In this document: piece after piece, positions 26,590 to 35,828 of the stretch | How positions within the stretch are numbered: the first letter of the stretch is position 1 | How the letters are laid out: each line of letters starts with the position of its first letter | Made by a program: the position numbers and the translations under genes | Source: Lacticaseibacillus zeae DSM 20178 = KCTC 3804 | GTDB lineage: Bacteria > Bacillota > Bacilli > Lactobacillales > Lactobacillaceae | Assembly: GCF_000260435.1 (NCBI RefSeq) | Contig: NZ_BACQ01000031.1 | Coordinates: 248,001-312,000 of the forward strand | Direction: 5' to 3' | DNA length: 64,000 nucleotides | The notes under the pieces: model-generated | What the model was told of the DNA's origin: nothing | Databases searched by the model: none | What the model saw: only the letters and a program-made list of their open reading frames with translations

Positions 26590-27303
26590 ATGGCGAAAAA
26601 AATCTTGGTCGTTGACGATGAGAAGCCGATCTCAGATATCGTCAAGTTTAATTTGGATAAAGAAGGTTACGATGTCGTAACCGCTTATGATGGCGAAGAA
26701 GCCTTAAAGAAAGTTGAATCAGAATCACCCGATTTGATTTTGCTTGACCTGATGTTACCGAAAATCGATGGGCTTGAAGTCGCCCGACAAATTCGAAAAG
26801 AACATGACACACCGATTATTATGCTGACTGCAAAAGATTCCGAAATTGATAAGGTCTTGGGACTGGAGCTTGGTGCGGATGATTATGTCACCAAGCCATT
26901 TTCCAATCGGGAGCTGGTAGCGCGCGTGAAAGCCAATTTACGCCGAACCTCAGCATCAAGTGCCGCCAGTAATGAAGAGGATGAGGCCAATCGCGAACTG
27001 CAAGTCGGCGATCTGACGATTCATCCGGACGCCTATACGGTTTCGAAACGTGGCGAAAATATCGAACTGACACACCGCGAGTTTGAATTGCTGCACTATT
27101 TAGCGCGCCATTTGGGTCAGGTCATGACCCGGGAACATTTACTGCAAACCGTCTGGGGTTACGATTATTTTGGTGATGTCCGGACAGTTGACGTGACCGT
27201 TCGGCGGTTGCGCGAAAAAATCGAGGATAATCCGTCCCATCCGGAATGGCTGGTGACCCGGCGCGGCGTTGGCTATTATTTGCGGAATCCTGATGCTGAA
27301 TAA
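26590..27303 (+). CDS. walR: Response regulator WalR (YycF)
   Basis: 237 residues, OmpR-type. The receiver domain has the acidic pocket (VVDDE) and the phosphoacceptor Asp53 in LILLDLMLP, Lys in TAKDSE-VTKPF, and a C-terminal winged-helix DNA-binding domain (about 135-232). It is the conserved, usually essential regulator of cell-wall metabolism. The second ATG (26590) puts Asp at 53 as in B. subtilis and is better spaced from AAGGAGG (26576-26582) than the ATG at 26587. First gene of walRKHIJ. Confidence 0.97.
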   Translation: MAKKILVVDDEKPISDIVKFNLDKEGYDVVTAYDGEEALKKVESESPDLILLDLMLPKIDGLEVARQIRKEHDTPIIMLTAKDSEIDKVLGLELGADDYVTKPFSNRELVARVKANLRRTSASSAASNEEDEANRELQVGDLTIHPDAYTVSKRGENIELTHREFELLHYLARHLGQVMTREHLLQTVWGYDYFGDVRTVDVTVRRLREKIEDNPSHPEWLVTRRGVGYYLRNPDAE

Positions 27304-27318
27304 TTAGGAGCACCACTC

Positions 27319-29229
27319 TTGAATAAAAAGATTCGCTTCTTTCAGTCGATTCATTTTAAAATCGCGATCGTCTTTATTCTTTTGCTGGTCGTGACGCTGG
27401 AAATGATCGGGGCCTATTTTGTGAAGACCCTGGAGCAACAAAACATCGAGCAGTTTAAAACAAGTGTGAACGTGGACAGCTATATTCAGGATAAGCTGGC
27501 CGCGGATTTGTTGCGCACTGATACGGATAATGCCAATGATGATATCAAAAGCACGCTGAGCCAAGCAGATATTGCCAACTCAGCTGATTTACAGGTGGTG
27601 GATTCAAAAGGGACGATTCGCGGCGACAGTGACATTAATGCCCAAACCAATGTGGGCCAGAAGTCAGCTAATTCCAACATTAAAAATACGCTGTACTCTG
27701 GCCAGCAGTATGAAGGTTATGAGTACCGCGATCGAACCGGTTCGACTTATTATAAGGTGATTCCGATTAAGAATCCGAATGCCACTGGCGACAACAACTC
27801 GGTCATTGGCGCGATTGCGATTTCGGCATCCATGGAGCAGGCCTATGACAGTATTAACAAGATTGTCGGCATTTTCCTGATTTCCAGTTTGGTGGCCGGC
27901 TTACTGGGCACGTTGCTTTCGATTGTCATTAGCCGGGCGATTACCCGGCCGATCGACGAAATGAAGAAGCAGGCGATTCGCATGGCACGCGGTGACTATT
28001 CCGGGCAAGTCCGCATTTATGGTCAGGACGAACTCGGCCAATTGGCGGTTGCGGTCAATAATCTGAGTGTCCGGGTTGAAGAAGCTCAGGAAGCGTCCGA
28101 AGCGGAGCGCCGGCGCTTGGACAGCGTGCTGGCGCATATGACCGACGGCGTGATTGCGACTGATCGCCGTGGTAACGTCATTATCATCAACCAGACAGCC
28201 TTAAACTTCCTCAACACCAAAAATGAGGATGTCATTGGCGTCTCGATTTTGAAACTGCTCAACATTGCCAAGGATTACACCTTACGTGATTTACTGGAGC
28301 ATCAAACCGAGTTGTTACTCGATTTTTCGGAAAAAATGGACCATGACCTGATTTTGCGGGTCGACTTTAGCTTGATTCAACGCGAAACCGGCTTTATTTC
28401 CGGCTTGGTTGCGGTTTTGCATGATGTTACCGAGCAGCAAAAGATTGATCGCGATCGGAAGGAATTTGTCTCAAATGTCTCGCACGAATTACGGACACCG
28501 CTGACATCGGTACGCAGTTATATTGAAGCTTTGAGTGATGGTGCCTGGAAAGATCCGAAGTTGGCACCGCGTTTTCTGAACGTGACCCAAGAGGAAACGG
28601 ATCGCATGATTCGGATGATCAACGACCTGTTGAGTCTGTCTCGACTGGATTCCGGCACCAGTAAGTTTAATCTGGAAACCGTTAATCTCAACGAATTCTT
28701 CAATTATGTACTGGATCGCTTTGACATGATGCTTAAGACCGACAACGAACACACTGGTGAGGCACGAACGGCCCAGCCGTTGCCGCAACCTGATGGCCAT
28801 AAGAAACGTTATTCGATTAAACGGGAAATTACCAATGAAGATCTTTGGGTTGAAATTGATACCGATAAGTTCATGCAAGTGATCGATAACATTATGAATA
28901 ACGCGATTAAATACAGTCCGGATGGCGGCGTGATCACGGCTCGGCTGTTCCAGACGCATGACCACGTGATTTTGTCCATCAGCGACCAGGGTCTGGGCAT
29001 TCCGCGTCAGGACCTAGGCAAAATTTTCGATCGCTTCTATCGGGTCGACAAGGCGCGTTCTCGCAAACAAGGCGGTACCGGCTTAGGCTTGGCGATTTCC
29101 AAGGAAGTTGTCGAAGCCTTGCATGGTCGCATCTGGGTTGATTCCCAAGAGGGTCGCGGCAGTACCTTCTATATTTCATTGCCTTACGAACCGATCACAG
29201 ACGGAGGGGATGACTGGGATGAAGCTTAG
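27319..29229 (+). CDS. walK: Sensor histidine kinase WalK (YycG)
   Basis: 636 residues. Two membrane segments (about 12-32 and 184-206) flank an extracellular sensing domain; then HAMP (about 207-260), PAS (about 265-370), HisKA with the phosphorylated His in SNVSHELRTPLTSVRSY, and an HATPase domain with DQGLGIP and GGTGLGLAIS boxes. It phosphorylates WalR. The start is a TTG at 27319 after TAGGAGC. Its 3' end overlaps walH by 11 bases. Confidence 0.97.
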   Translation: MNKKIRFFQSIHFKIAIVFILLLVVTLEMIGAYFVKTLEQQNIEQFKTSVNVDSYIQDKLAADLLRTDTDNANDDIKSTLSQADIANSADLQVVDSKGTIRGDSDINAQTNVGQKSANSNIKNTLYSGQQYEGYEYRDRTGSTYYKVIPIKNPNATGDNNSVIGAIAISASMEQAYDSINKIVGIFLISSLVAGLLGTLLSIVISRAITRPIDEMKKQAIRMARGDYSGQVRIYGQDELGQLAVAVNNLSVRVEEAQEASEAERRRLDSVLAHMTDGVIATDRRGNVIIINQTALNFLNTKNEDVIGVSILKLLNIAKDYTLRDLLEHQTELLLDFSEKMDHDLILRVDFSLIQRETGFISGLVAVLHDVTEQQKIDRDRKEFVSNVSHELRTPLTSVRSYIEALSDGAWKDPKLAPRFLNVTQEETDRMIRMINDLLSLSRLDSGTSKFNLETVNLNEFFNYVLDRFDMMLKTDNEHTGEARTAQPLPQPDGHKKRYSIKREITNEDLWVEIDTDKFMQVIDNIMNNAIKYSPDGGVITARLFQTHDHVILSISDQGLGIPRQDLGKIFDRFYRVDKARSRKQGGTGLGLAISKEVVEALHGRIWVDSQEGRGSTFYISLPYEPITDGGDDWDEA

Positions 29230-30628
29230 TAATTGGATTTTGCGGGTCAGCCTGATTGCCATGGTCATTTTGAGCTTCGTCTTCACGTCACTGATTTGGC
29301 GAAACCCTTCACGACAAGAACGGCGGAACACATCGAATGTGCAGGTGACGACTGAGAACGATCCGAACGTTAAAAAACTGGAAGGTACTGTTTATCTGCC
29401 GAATCAGGTTTACTACACGCATGGCGGGCAGAAACAGTTGCTGATGGAAGCCAATGCCAATATGAGTCGCCAGGTACGCCAAACCATGGCTGATTGGCAC
29501 ATGACGAAAATCAAAACGATTGGCAAGGTTTCTTCGACTAATTATGACAATTATTTGCAGCAGGACGACAGTTTACAGCTGATTTACCAAGACGTGATGA
29601 GTTTTAAACAGTTTGAACAGTGGTATTTCAACAAGCAGCCAAAGCTAAAGGCGAGTGATTTTCATTTTAATCGCATCTTGCTGAATCTGGAGACTGGCGC
29701 GAATCGCCTGACGTTCATTAATGATGCAACGCGTACAGTATATGAAGCAAAGCTGACGAATGTGACGACCGGGCAGTTAGAAAATCTAGTTAAAAGGCGG
29801 AGTACCAAGGCTTTTCCAATTGAAGAAAAACGCCTGAGTGGTAATGAGGTTGCCTTTTTCACCCAGCCGATTAAATTGCAGCCGTATGCGTATCTGATGG
29901 ATCAGCAAAGTGCTAATTATTATGTTTCCTTGTTGATGCCGTCTAAAACTGCCAGCAATGTGGATGCCCGTGAAATCGGTGATAGTACGCTGTATACGGC
30001 CGGATCGACTCGCCGCATGACCGCCGATTCGACGACCGGTGCCATTGAGTTTGAAAATTATGCGGCAGCTTTTCCCAATAATGGCTTGGCTAATTTCTTC
30101 CATGCGACGTTCAAAGGGCTTAGTGCCTTGCAGATGACGAATCTGTCCAGCATGCGGTATTTCCAGTATGATGCGAGTCGCGGCTCTGTCATTTATAAAA
30201 CGTATGCGCAAGGGTTTCCGATTTTTAATGCCGATCAAAAAGGTGACGTGACGGTCCGGTACACGCAGACGTCTGAGGAGATTAACTTTTCCAATACCAA
30301 TTTGACGGTGCCGATTCCGACCAACCAGCCTGCGCAAACCTTGCCGGCAACTGCTACGGTTGTGAATCAGTTGGTGGCGGCAGGTTACCACGCGAGTCAG
30401 ATCACGGATATTCTGGTTGGGTATCAGTGGGCTGGCAGCAGTAATGATCAGCAGGTGGTTGATTTGCAGCCGACGTATTATGTCGAGATGAAGGGCGAGT
30501 ATCGCGACTATCAAAGTTGGTTGAATCATAGCAGCGCATCTTCTTCTAGTGCTGCTAGCAGCCAAACGGCAACCCCAAGTAATGATGCGACAGCTGGCAG
30601 TTCGAGTGATTCGGGGGCGTCGCAGTGA
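29219..30628 (+). CDS. walH: WalK-regulatory protein WalH (YycH)
   Basis: 469 residues. An N-terminal membrane anchor (about 5-23) is followed by a large extracellular domain and a Ser/Ala-rich tail. YycH modulates WalK together with YycI at the membrane. The ATG at 29219 has GGAGGGG at 29202-29208; a longer frame starting inside walK is rejected. The tail is followed by a palindromic repeat that separates it from walI. Confidence 0.93.
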   Translation: MKLSNWILRVSLIAMVILSFVFTSLIWRNPSRQERRNTSNVQVTTENDPNVKKLEGTVYLPNQVYYTHGGQKQLLMEANANMSRQVRQTMADWHMTKIKTIGKVSSTNYDNYLQQDDSLQLIYQDVMSFKQFEQWYFNKQPKLKASDFHFNRILLNLETGANRLTFINDATRTVYEAKLTNVTTGQLENLVKRRSTKAFPIEEKRLSGNEVAFFTQPIKLQPYAYLMDQQSANYYVSLLMPSKTASNVDAREIGDSTLYTAGSTRRMTADSTTGAIEFENYAAAFPNNGLANFFHATFKGLSALQMTNLSSMRYFQYDASRGSVIYKTYAQGFPIFNADQKGDVTVRYTQTSEEINFSNTNLTVPIPTNQPAQTLPATATVVNQLVAAGYHASQITDILVGYQWAGSSNDQQVVDLQPTYYVEMKGEYRDYQSWLNHSSASSSSAASSQTATPSNDATAGSSSDSGASQ

Positions 30629-30646
30629 CTTTGGATGGACCGCATT

Positions 30647-30764
30647 AACGCGTTCACCAGCCCAGAAACCTGCGTGTAAGGACCTCGGTCGCAATGGCCT
30701 AAACCCGGGCCATCACGCCCGAGGCCACTTACACTCCGGTTTCTAACCAGGCTGGCTCACGCTC
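30647..30764 (-). repeat. Palindromic repeat, copy 10 (reversed), inside the wal operon
   Basis: Full-length. Arms CCAGCC/GGCTGG and AGAAACC/GGTTTCT. It sits between walH and walI, within what should be one transcript. Confidence 0.95.
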
Positions 30765-30772
30765 AGCTTATT

Positions 30773-30793
30773 AACGCGTTCACCGGCGCAGGA
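30773..30793 (-). repeat. Palindromic-repeat fragment reaching the walI ribosome site
   Basis: AACGCGTTCACCGGCGCAG is the right end of a second, truncated copy. It runs directly into the GGAGGCG ribosome site (30791-30797) of walI. Confidence 0.8.
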
Positions 30794-30804
30794 GGCGAAA
30801 TTTT

Positions 30805-31602
30805 GTGGATTTTCGACGAATTGAATGGATCTTTCTGGTTGTCTTCGTTGGCTTGAATATTTTTTTGGGCATCAGCTATTTTCAGGCCCAGCAAGTCGAT
30901 TTGGCGACGATTAAGAGCGGGGATGCGGCGACGATTACCGATATTACCCGCGATCAGATTAAGTTGCCGCATTTAAGCAAAAAGACACCTCAAGGCGATT
31001 ATCTTGCCAGTCAAGCCAACACAGCACTGTCGCCGGCGCGCAGTCTGCTGGTTAAGCAGCAGGTGACAATTAGCGAAGGCGATTATCAAGAGCTGCAGGC
31101 GAGTTTGGATGAGCCGATTACCCTGAAGAAAAACCAGGAACAACAGCAACTGGCCACGTTTGTTAAAAACAACGTCTATCACGGCAAAGAGTACGAATAT
31201 GCGCCGGCGCTTTCTAATGATGAACGGGTCGTTTTTGCCCAGCACCCAAAAGCCGGATTGATTTATGATCGGCGTGCATCGGTGATTTTGCATGTTAACG
31301 ATAATCGCCTCGTGAGTTATACCCAAACGTACCTGTCTAAATTGAGTGTGTTGCGGGATCGCCTGAATTTAATGAGTGAGCAGGACGCCGTAATCGCCCT
31401 ATATCGGGACAACGACATTCCAAACAATTCGGCGATTGTTTCGACTAAGTTAGCCTATAGTTACCTACTCGACGCAAAAGGCAGCACGGTTTATGTGCCT
31501 GCCTGGTATATCGGGGTTAAAAATCGGGCGACCGGAAATGTGACGGTCAAACGCGTCAACGCGATTACGCGAACGGTTATGAAGAATCGCAGTGACAATT
31601 AG
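30805..31602 (+). CDS. walI: WalK-regulatory protein WalI (YycI)
   Basis: 265 residues with one N-terminal membrane anchor (about 6-25) and an extracellular YycI domain. It forms the WalK-controlling complex with WalH. The start is a GTG at 30805 with GGAGGCG at 30791-30797. A 176-bp gap containing palindromic repeats separates it from walH, unusual for these normally tightly packed genes. Confidence 0.93.
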   Translation: MDFRRIEWIFLVVFVGLNIFLGISYFQAQQVDLATIKSGDAATITDITRDQIKLPHLSKKTPQGDYLASQANTALSPARSLLVKQQVTISEGDYQELQASLDEPITLKKNQEQQQLATFVKNNVYHGKEYEYAPALSNDERVVFAQHPKAGLIYDRRASVILHVNDNRLVSYTQTYLSKLSVLRDRLNLMSEQDAVIALYRDNDIPNNSAIVSTKLAYSYLLDAKGSTVYVPAWYIGVKNRATGNVTVKRVNAITRTVMKNRSDN

Positions 31603-31679
31603 TGTTAGAATGTAAAGCGATAACGGCTGGTTGCCCAAATAGGTAGTCAGCTGAATGGTAAAGTTGGGAGATGTTGATC

Positions 31680-32489
31680 GTGGGCGAAGATTTTGGGATG
31701 CGTGTCAGTGTCCTTGCCAGCAGCAGTTCCGGTAACGCAACCTACATTGAAACGCCTGGTCACAAGGTGCTGGTTGATGCCGGCTTGTCTGGTAAGAAAA
31801 TTGAGAAGCTTATGCAAAGCATCGGGCGGGATCTGACCGATGTGGACAGTGTTTTCATCACGCATGAACATAGCGATCATGTGCGCGGTGTCGGCGTTTT
31901 GGCGCGACGTTATCCGCAAATTAGTGTGTACGCCAATGCCAAGACGTTTGCAGCGCTACCGAAAAGTGTCGGTAAGATTCCAGAAGATCAGTTGCGGCTT
32001 TTTGATATGGGCGCAACGCTGACTTTAGGCGATCTGGATGTTGAAAGCTTTGGTGTTTCGCATGATGCTGCGGCGCCACAGTTTTATCAGTTTCACCATG
32101 ATGGCAAGACTTTCACGATCCTGACTGATACCGGTTATGTGTCGGATCGGGTGGCCGGGACGATTCGTGATGCCGATGCTTATGTGATGGAATGCAATCA
32201 TGACCTTGAAATGTTGCGGACCGGTCCGTATCCATGGCCGTTGAAGCAACGGATTCTGAGCGATCAAGGGCATTTGTCTAATGAAGACGGTGCCGATGCG
32301 TTGATGGATGTGATTGGCTTGCGCACCAAGCGAATTTATCTCGGACATCTATCGCCACATAATAATAATAAACCGCTGGCTCATTTAACCGTTGCCTCGT
32401 TATTGGCGCAACAAGGGCTCGCGGTCGATCACGATTTTCATCTTTATGATACCGATCCGGCTGTTGCCGATCCGTTGTTCGTTGTGTGA
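31680..32489 (+). CDS. walJ: MBL-fold metallohydrolase WalJ (YycJ)
   Basis: About 269 residues. The metallo-beta-lactamase metal-binding motif appears as THEHSDH, with further ligands in the ECNHD region and in YLGHLSPHN. YycJ proteins are 5'-3' exonuclease-like enzymes encoded with WalRK. The GTG at 31680 is preferred because GGGAG (31666-31670) is nine bases upstream; ATG at 31671 is too close to it and ATG at 31698 has no clear site. Confidence 0.9.
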   Translation: MGEDFGMRVSVLASSSSGNATYIETPGHKVLVDAGLSGKKIEKLMQSIGRDLTDVDSVFITHEHSDHVRGVGVLARRYPQISVYANAKTFAALPKSVGKIPEDQLRLFDMGATLTLGDLDVESFGVSHDAAAPQFYQFHHDGKTFTILTDTGYVSDRVAGTIRDADAYVMECNHDLEMLRTGPYPWPLKQRILSDQGHLSNEDGADALMDVIGLRTKRIYLGHLSPHNNNKPLAHLTVASLLAQQGLAVDHDFHLYDTDPAVADPLFVV

Positions 32490-32684
32490 GAGCATTGGTG
32501 CAGTGTTTCGGATAGCAGTTGGTAGGAAAAAGCAGACGACTTGTGCAGGGTTGGCCGCTTTTTTATTACCGGTCTGCGTTGATTTAAAAAAGCCCTATGT
32601 TGTTCATAATTTCGTCAAAATCGCCACTTACAATAATGATTGTAAACAGGGTGAGTAAGAATTGCCCACAAGGAGGATCAAGTT

Positions 32685-34019
32685 ATGGATAATGGAAGTC
32701 ATAACTTTCAAGAGACACCACAAGATCAGCAACCGCAACGGGGGTCGAAGAAGCCGAAGAATAGCGGCTGGAAACTGATTGCGATTGTGGCGGTTGTTGC
32801 TGCTTTGATCGGTGGCGGTGTTGGTGGCGGGACCGCCTACTGGGCGATGAACCACAATGCCAGTCTTGGCGTGACCGATACTTCCGGCAAGGCAGGGACG
32901 ACAAAAATCTCTAATGTCTCGGTTAACCAAAGCAGCGCCTCGGAGCAGGCTTTTGCTAAAGTCAAAGGTGCCGTTGTCTCCGTTGTGAATATGCAAAAAG
33001 CCGAAAGTAACAGTGATGGCCTTGATACTTTTGGCGGCCTTGAAGGTATTTTTGGTCAAGGTAACCAACAGAGCAGCAGTTCGAGTAACAGTTCTTCAAG
33101 TCTTGAAGAAGCCAGCGAAGGTTCCGGTGTGATTTACCAAAAGAAAGACGGCAAAGCCTATATTGTCACGAATAATCACGTGGTTAGCGGCTCGGATAAA
33201 CTTGAGGTCATTTTAAGCGATGGCACCAAGTTGACGGCTAGCTTAGTCGGCACCGATTCGACGTCTGACTTAGCAGTTCTGACAATTGATGGCAGCAAGG
33301 TTACCACCGTCGCAAGTTTTGGCGATTCAAGTAAGATTGCAGCTGGGCAGACTGTCTTAGCAATTGGCTCGCCGCTGGGTTCACAATACGCGACCAGCGT
33401 GACCCAGGGAATTGTCAGTGCCAAGAGCCGAACGATTGATGTCACGGACAGTAACGGCAACACAACCGGCCAGGCAACGGTTATTCAGACCGATGCCGCG
33501 ATTAACTCAGGGAATTCCGGTGGCCCGCTGATTAATTTAGCCGGTCAGGTCGTCGGGATTAACTCAATGAAGCTATCCGGCAGTTCCAGCAGCAGTTCCG
33601 ACAGTGCCACGATCGAAGGCATGGGCTTCGCGATTCCAAGTGACGAAGTGGTTTCGATCATCAACCAGCTAGTGCAAAACGGCAAAGTCGTTCGGCCGGC
33701 GCTTGGCGTCGAGGTTCGCGACTTATCCACCGTTTCAGCCACGCAGCAAAAGTCAGTCTTGAAACTGCCATCTAGCATCACCGGTGGCGTCGTGGTTGCA
33801 GGCTTTACCAGTGGCAGCAGCGCCAAGACGGCAGGGATGAAGAAGTATGATGTCATTACCGCACTGGATGGCGTCAATGTTACCAACACAGCTGAGTTAC
33901 ACACGCAACTGTATAAACACAAGGTTGGCGATACGATTAAGCTCACTGTGTATCGCGAAGGTCAGCAACAAACCGTTTCATTTAAGTTGACTCAGACGAC
34001 CAGCGACTTAAAGAATTAA
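32685..34019 (+). CDS. htrA: Surface serine protease HtrA (DegP-like)
   Basis: 444 residues. One N-terminal membrane anchor (about 30-52), a Ser-rich linker (about 128-140), a trypsin-like protease domain with catalytic His165 (TNNHVVS), Asp195 (SDLAVL) and Ser278 (GNSGGPL), and a C-terminal PDZ domain (about 335-435). It degrades misfolded exported proteins. It has its own AAGGAGG and probably its own promoter, 195 bp after walJ. Usual lactobacillus neighbours (wal upstream) are kept, but rlmH is 25 kb away. Confidence 0.96.
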   Translation: MDNGSHNFQETPQDQQPQRGSKKPKNSGWKLIAIVAVVAALIGGGVGGGTAYWAMNHNASLGVTDTSGKAGTTKISNVSVNQSSASEQAFAKVKGAVVSVVNMQKAESNSDGLDTFGGLEGIFGQGNQQSSSSSNSSSSLEEASEGSGVIYQKKDGKAYIVTNNHVVSGSDKLEVILSDGTKLTASLVGTDSTSDLAVLTIDGSKVTTVASFGDSSKIAAGQTVLAIGSPLGSQYATSVTQGIVSAKSRTIDVTDSNGNTTGQATVIQTDAAINSGNSGGPLINLAGQVVGINSMKLSGSSSSSSDSATIEGMGFAIPSDEVVSIINQLVQNGKVVRPALGVEVRDLSTVSATQQKSVLKLPSSITGGVVVAGFTSGSSAKTAGMKKYDVITALDGVNVTNTAELHTQLYKHKVGDTIKLTVYREGQQQTVSFKLTQTTSDLKN

Positions 34020-34024
34020 ATTAG

Positions 34025-34069
34025 AAAATCCCCGATTGAGAATGTTCGGTTCTTGATCGGGGATTTTTT
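34025..34069 (+). terminator. Terminator of htrA
   Basis: AAAATCCCCGATTGAGAA pairs with TTCTTGATCGGGGATTTTTT in a long near-perfect stem. Confidence 0.9.
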
Positions 34070-34135
34070 CGACCCATTCGCGTAGTTAGTCGGAAGCGGT
34101 TTCCCCAAATTTTAACGAAAGTTTAGCGAATAACC

Positions 34136-34505
34136 TGTGGAAAAGTTCAAGAAAAAGTTTTGTCAAGAGTGGGTAACTTTTTGGTAAAAGTGCCTGTCAA
34201 CCTGTGGATAACTCTGTGGATATTGTTCATAACTAAGATTTTCGGGTGTGATTAAGTTGTCCACCGATCTGGGGATAACTTGTGGATAAACTTTTTTGAC
34301 TTGTGACAAAACGTTTGTTCCCAGCCGTGGGAGCGGGATTGAAGCGCTGAAGTTTGTGAAATCGAACGATTAAAAACTGTGGATGACTGCGTTCGAAAAA
34401 TTTTTTACTTGAATTTTTTGAATCGTCTATTTGGTGTCAATTTCAGTTCTTCATACTATATTTTGGGTGTCAAGTTGCGCACATGTGGATAAGCGGTGTG
34501 GATAA
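34136..34505. other. DnaA-box cluster
   Basis: Four perfect TGTGGATAA 9-mers (reverse complement of the DnaA box TTATCCACA) at 34203, 34281, 34484 and 34497. Single-mismatch copies occur at 34136, 34215, 34270 and 34378. All are in the same orientation, in an otherwise gene-free 590-bp stretch with an AT-rich segment at 34399-34430. No dnaA or dnaN is in this window, so this is more likely a DnaA-titrating or regulatory cluster, or an origin part, than a complete annotated oriC. Confidence 0.8.
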
Positions 34506-34612
34506 CCTGTTGTTGATTGCGAAAAACTCCGAATTTGACTTTGGGTGACAAACTGGATACCATAAAGATGGTAAATAAGTTGTGCACAATGTATTTGAAA
34601 GGATGGTCCAAC

Positions 34613-35017
34613 ATGAAGATCACGATCAAACCAGCTGCTGTGACTTATTTGAACAACCATGTTGCCAAGGATCAACATTTGTTCCTGGCATTGGATGATG
34701 GTTCGAGTAAGTATTCCAAATTAGGCGGTTCCTGTGCCATTGGCAATAAGTACCAAATTGTCGTGACGGATACGGACGATCAGGATTATGCACTGCCGCT
34801 AGAAAACGACGCCGGTTTTAACTTGACGACCGGTGATCCGGAGACGGATTATTTCGGTAGCGGGCTAACACTTGATTTCAAGAATGCTTCGTTAGCCTTG
34901 CGCGATGATAGCGGCATTTTGGACGGCGCGGTAACGCTGAACCACGTGACGGCAAAACCGCAATCCGATGACAAGCGGCGTGAAGAAATGAAATCCTTGG
35001 GCGGCAAGATTTGCTAA
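34613..35017 (+). CDS. HesB/IscA-like iron-sulfur cluster biosynthesis family protein
   Basis: 134 residues, resembling the HesB-like (iron-sulfur biosynthesis domain) proteins of lactobacilli. Only two cysteines are seen (GGSCAIG, about Cys42, and the C-terminal Cys134), not the full A-type CxGC pattern, so cluster binding is uncertain. The ATG at 34613 follows AAAGGATGG; the frame upstream runs through the DnaA-box region and is not coding. Confidence 0.65.
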   Translation: MKITIKPAAVTYLNNHVAKDQHLFLALDDGSSKYSKLGGSCAIGNKYQIVVTDTDDQDYALPLENDAGFNLTTGDPETDYFGSGLTLDFKNASLALRDDSGILDGAVTLNHVTAKPQSDDKRREEMKSLGGKIC

Positions 35018-35084
35018 ATAGCGGATCGTTGTTGCGAGTACCAAGAGCAGAAACGGTGAGTTAGCAAAGGTTAGAAGAACAAAA

Positions 35085-35111
35085 TTAGCACTCGGACATG
35101 ACGATTGCTAA
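35085..35111 (+). promoter_or_regulatory. CIRCE element (HrcA operator)
   Basis: TTAGCACTC (35085-35093), 9-base spacer, GATTGCTAA (35103-35111), one mismatch from the consensus TTAGCACTC-N9-GAGTGCTAA. It lies just upstream of an extended -10 (TGTTATACT, 35118-35126). HrcA control of the downstream small heat-shock gene is expected. Confidence 0.85.
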
Positions 35112-35166
35112 TTTTTGTGTTATACTTTAGGTGTTCTAAGGGAACAGTAGTGACGTCAATGTCCAT

Positions 35167-35283
35167 AACGCGTTCGCCAGCGCAGAAGCCTGCGTATAAG
35201 GACCTTGGTCGCAATGGCCAAGACCGGGCCATCACGCCCAAGGCCGCTTATACTTCGGCTTCTAGCCGCGCTGGCTCACGCTC
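35167..35283 (-). repeat. Palindromic repeat, copy 11 (reversed), in the hsp20 leader
   Basis: Full-length, 117 bp. Arms GCCAGCGC/GCGCTGGC, AGAAGCC/GGCTTCT, GTATAAG/CTTATAC. It lies downstream of the CIRCE promoter and ends 9 bp before the hsp20 ribosome site, so it should be transcribed in the 5' leader. Confidence 0.95.
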
Positions 35284-35309
35284 ACTATTTTGAAAGGAAG
35301 TTTTCGATG

Positions 35310-35750
35310 ATGGCTAATGATCTTATGCGGCGCAATGATTGGTTGGATGATCCATTCTTCAATGATTTAGGTCGGCATATTTTTGACAGCTTCACGCCGA
35401 GTCGTGGTGGTGATAGCAGTCGCCTGCTGAAAACGGATATTCAGGAAAATGACAAGTCATATGTTGTGAAGGTGGATGTTCCCGGTATCGAGAAGCCAAA
35501 CATTAATCTGAGTTACGATCATGGCGTTCTGAGTGTTGCGGTTAAGCATGAAGAGCAAGCCGATCATTCAGACAACGAAGGCAACATGCTGATGTCTGAA
35601 CGCAGCTATGGTCGGATGAGCCGCAGCTATCGGTTGCCAAATGTTGATGAGGGTAAGATCAGCGCTAAAGTCACTGATGGTGTCTTGACGATTGATCTGC
35701 CTAAGTTGACAGGTGATCAGGAAGGCAACCATCAGATCACGATTGACTAA
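35310..35750 (+). CDS. Small heat-shock protein (Hsp20 family)
   Basis: 146 residues with an alpha-crystallin domain (about 38-135): KVDVPGIEKPNINLSYDHGVLSV, SYRLPNVDEGKISAKVTDGVL and the final TIDLPKL. It is an ATP-independent chaperone that holds unfolded proteins. ATG 35310 (or 35307) follows AAAGGAAG (35293-35300). A longer frame from 35205 encodes only translated repeat DNA and is rejected. Controlled by CIRCE upstream; a strong terminator follows. Confidence 0.93.
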   Translation: MANDLMRRNDWLDDPFFNDLGRHIFDSFTPSRGGDSSRLLKTDIQENDKSYVVKVDVPGIEKPNINLSYDHGVLSVAVKHEEQADHSDNEGNMLMSERSYGRMSRSYRLPNVDEGKISAKVTDGVLTIDLPKLTGDQEGNHQITID

Positions 35751-35781
35751 TTCGGATCTGTTTGCCTAGCAACACGATTCA

Positions 35782-35826
35782 CACCAAAGGTTCCCATCGA
35801 AAAAATCGGTGGGAGCCTTTTTTGGT
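35782..35826 (+). terminator. Terminator of hsp20
   Basis: CACCAAAGGTTCCCA and TGGGAGCCTTTTTTGGTG form a long stem around CGAAAAAATCG. Confidence 0.88.
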
Positions 35827-35828
35827 GT

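Noticed and set aside
35205-35309. N-terminal extension of the Hsp20 protein
   Set aside because: The 35 extra codons are translated palindromic-repeat DNA; the AAAGGAAG site and the Hsp20 start lie downstream.
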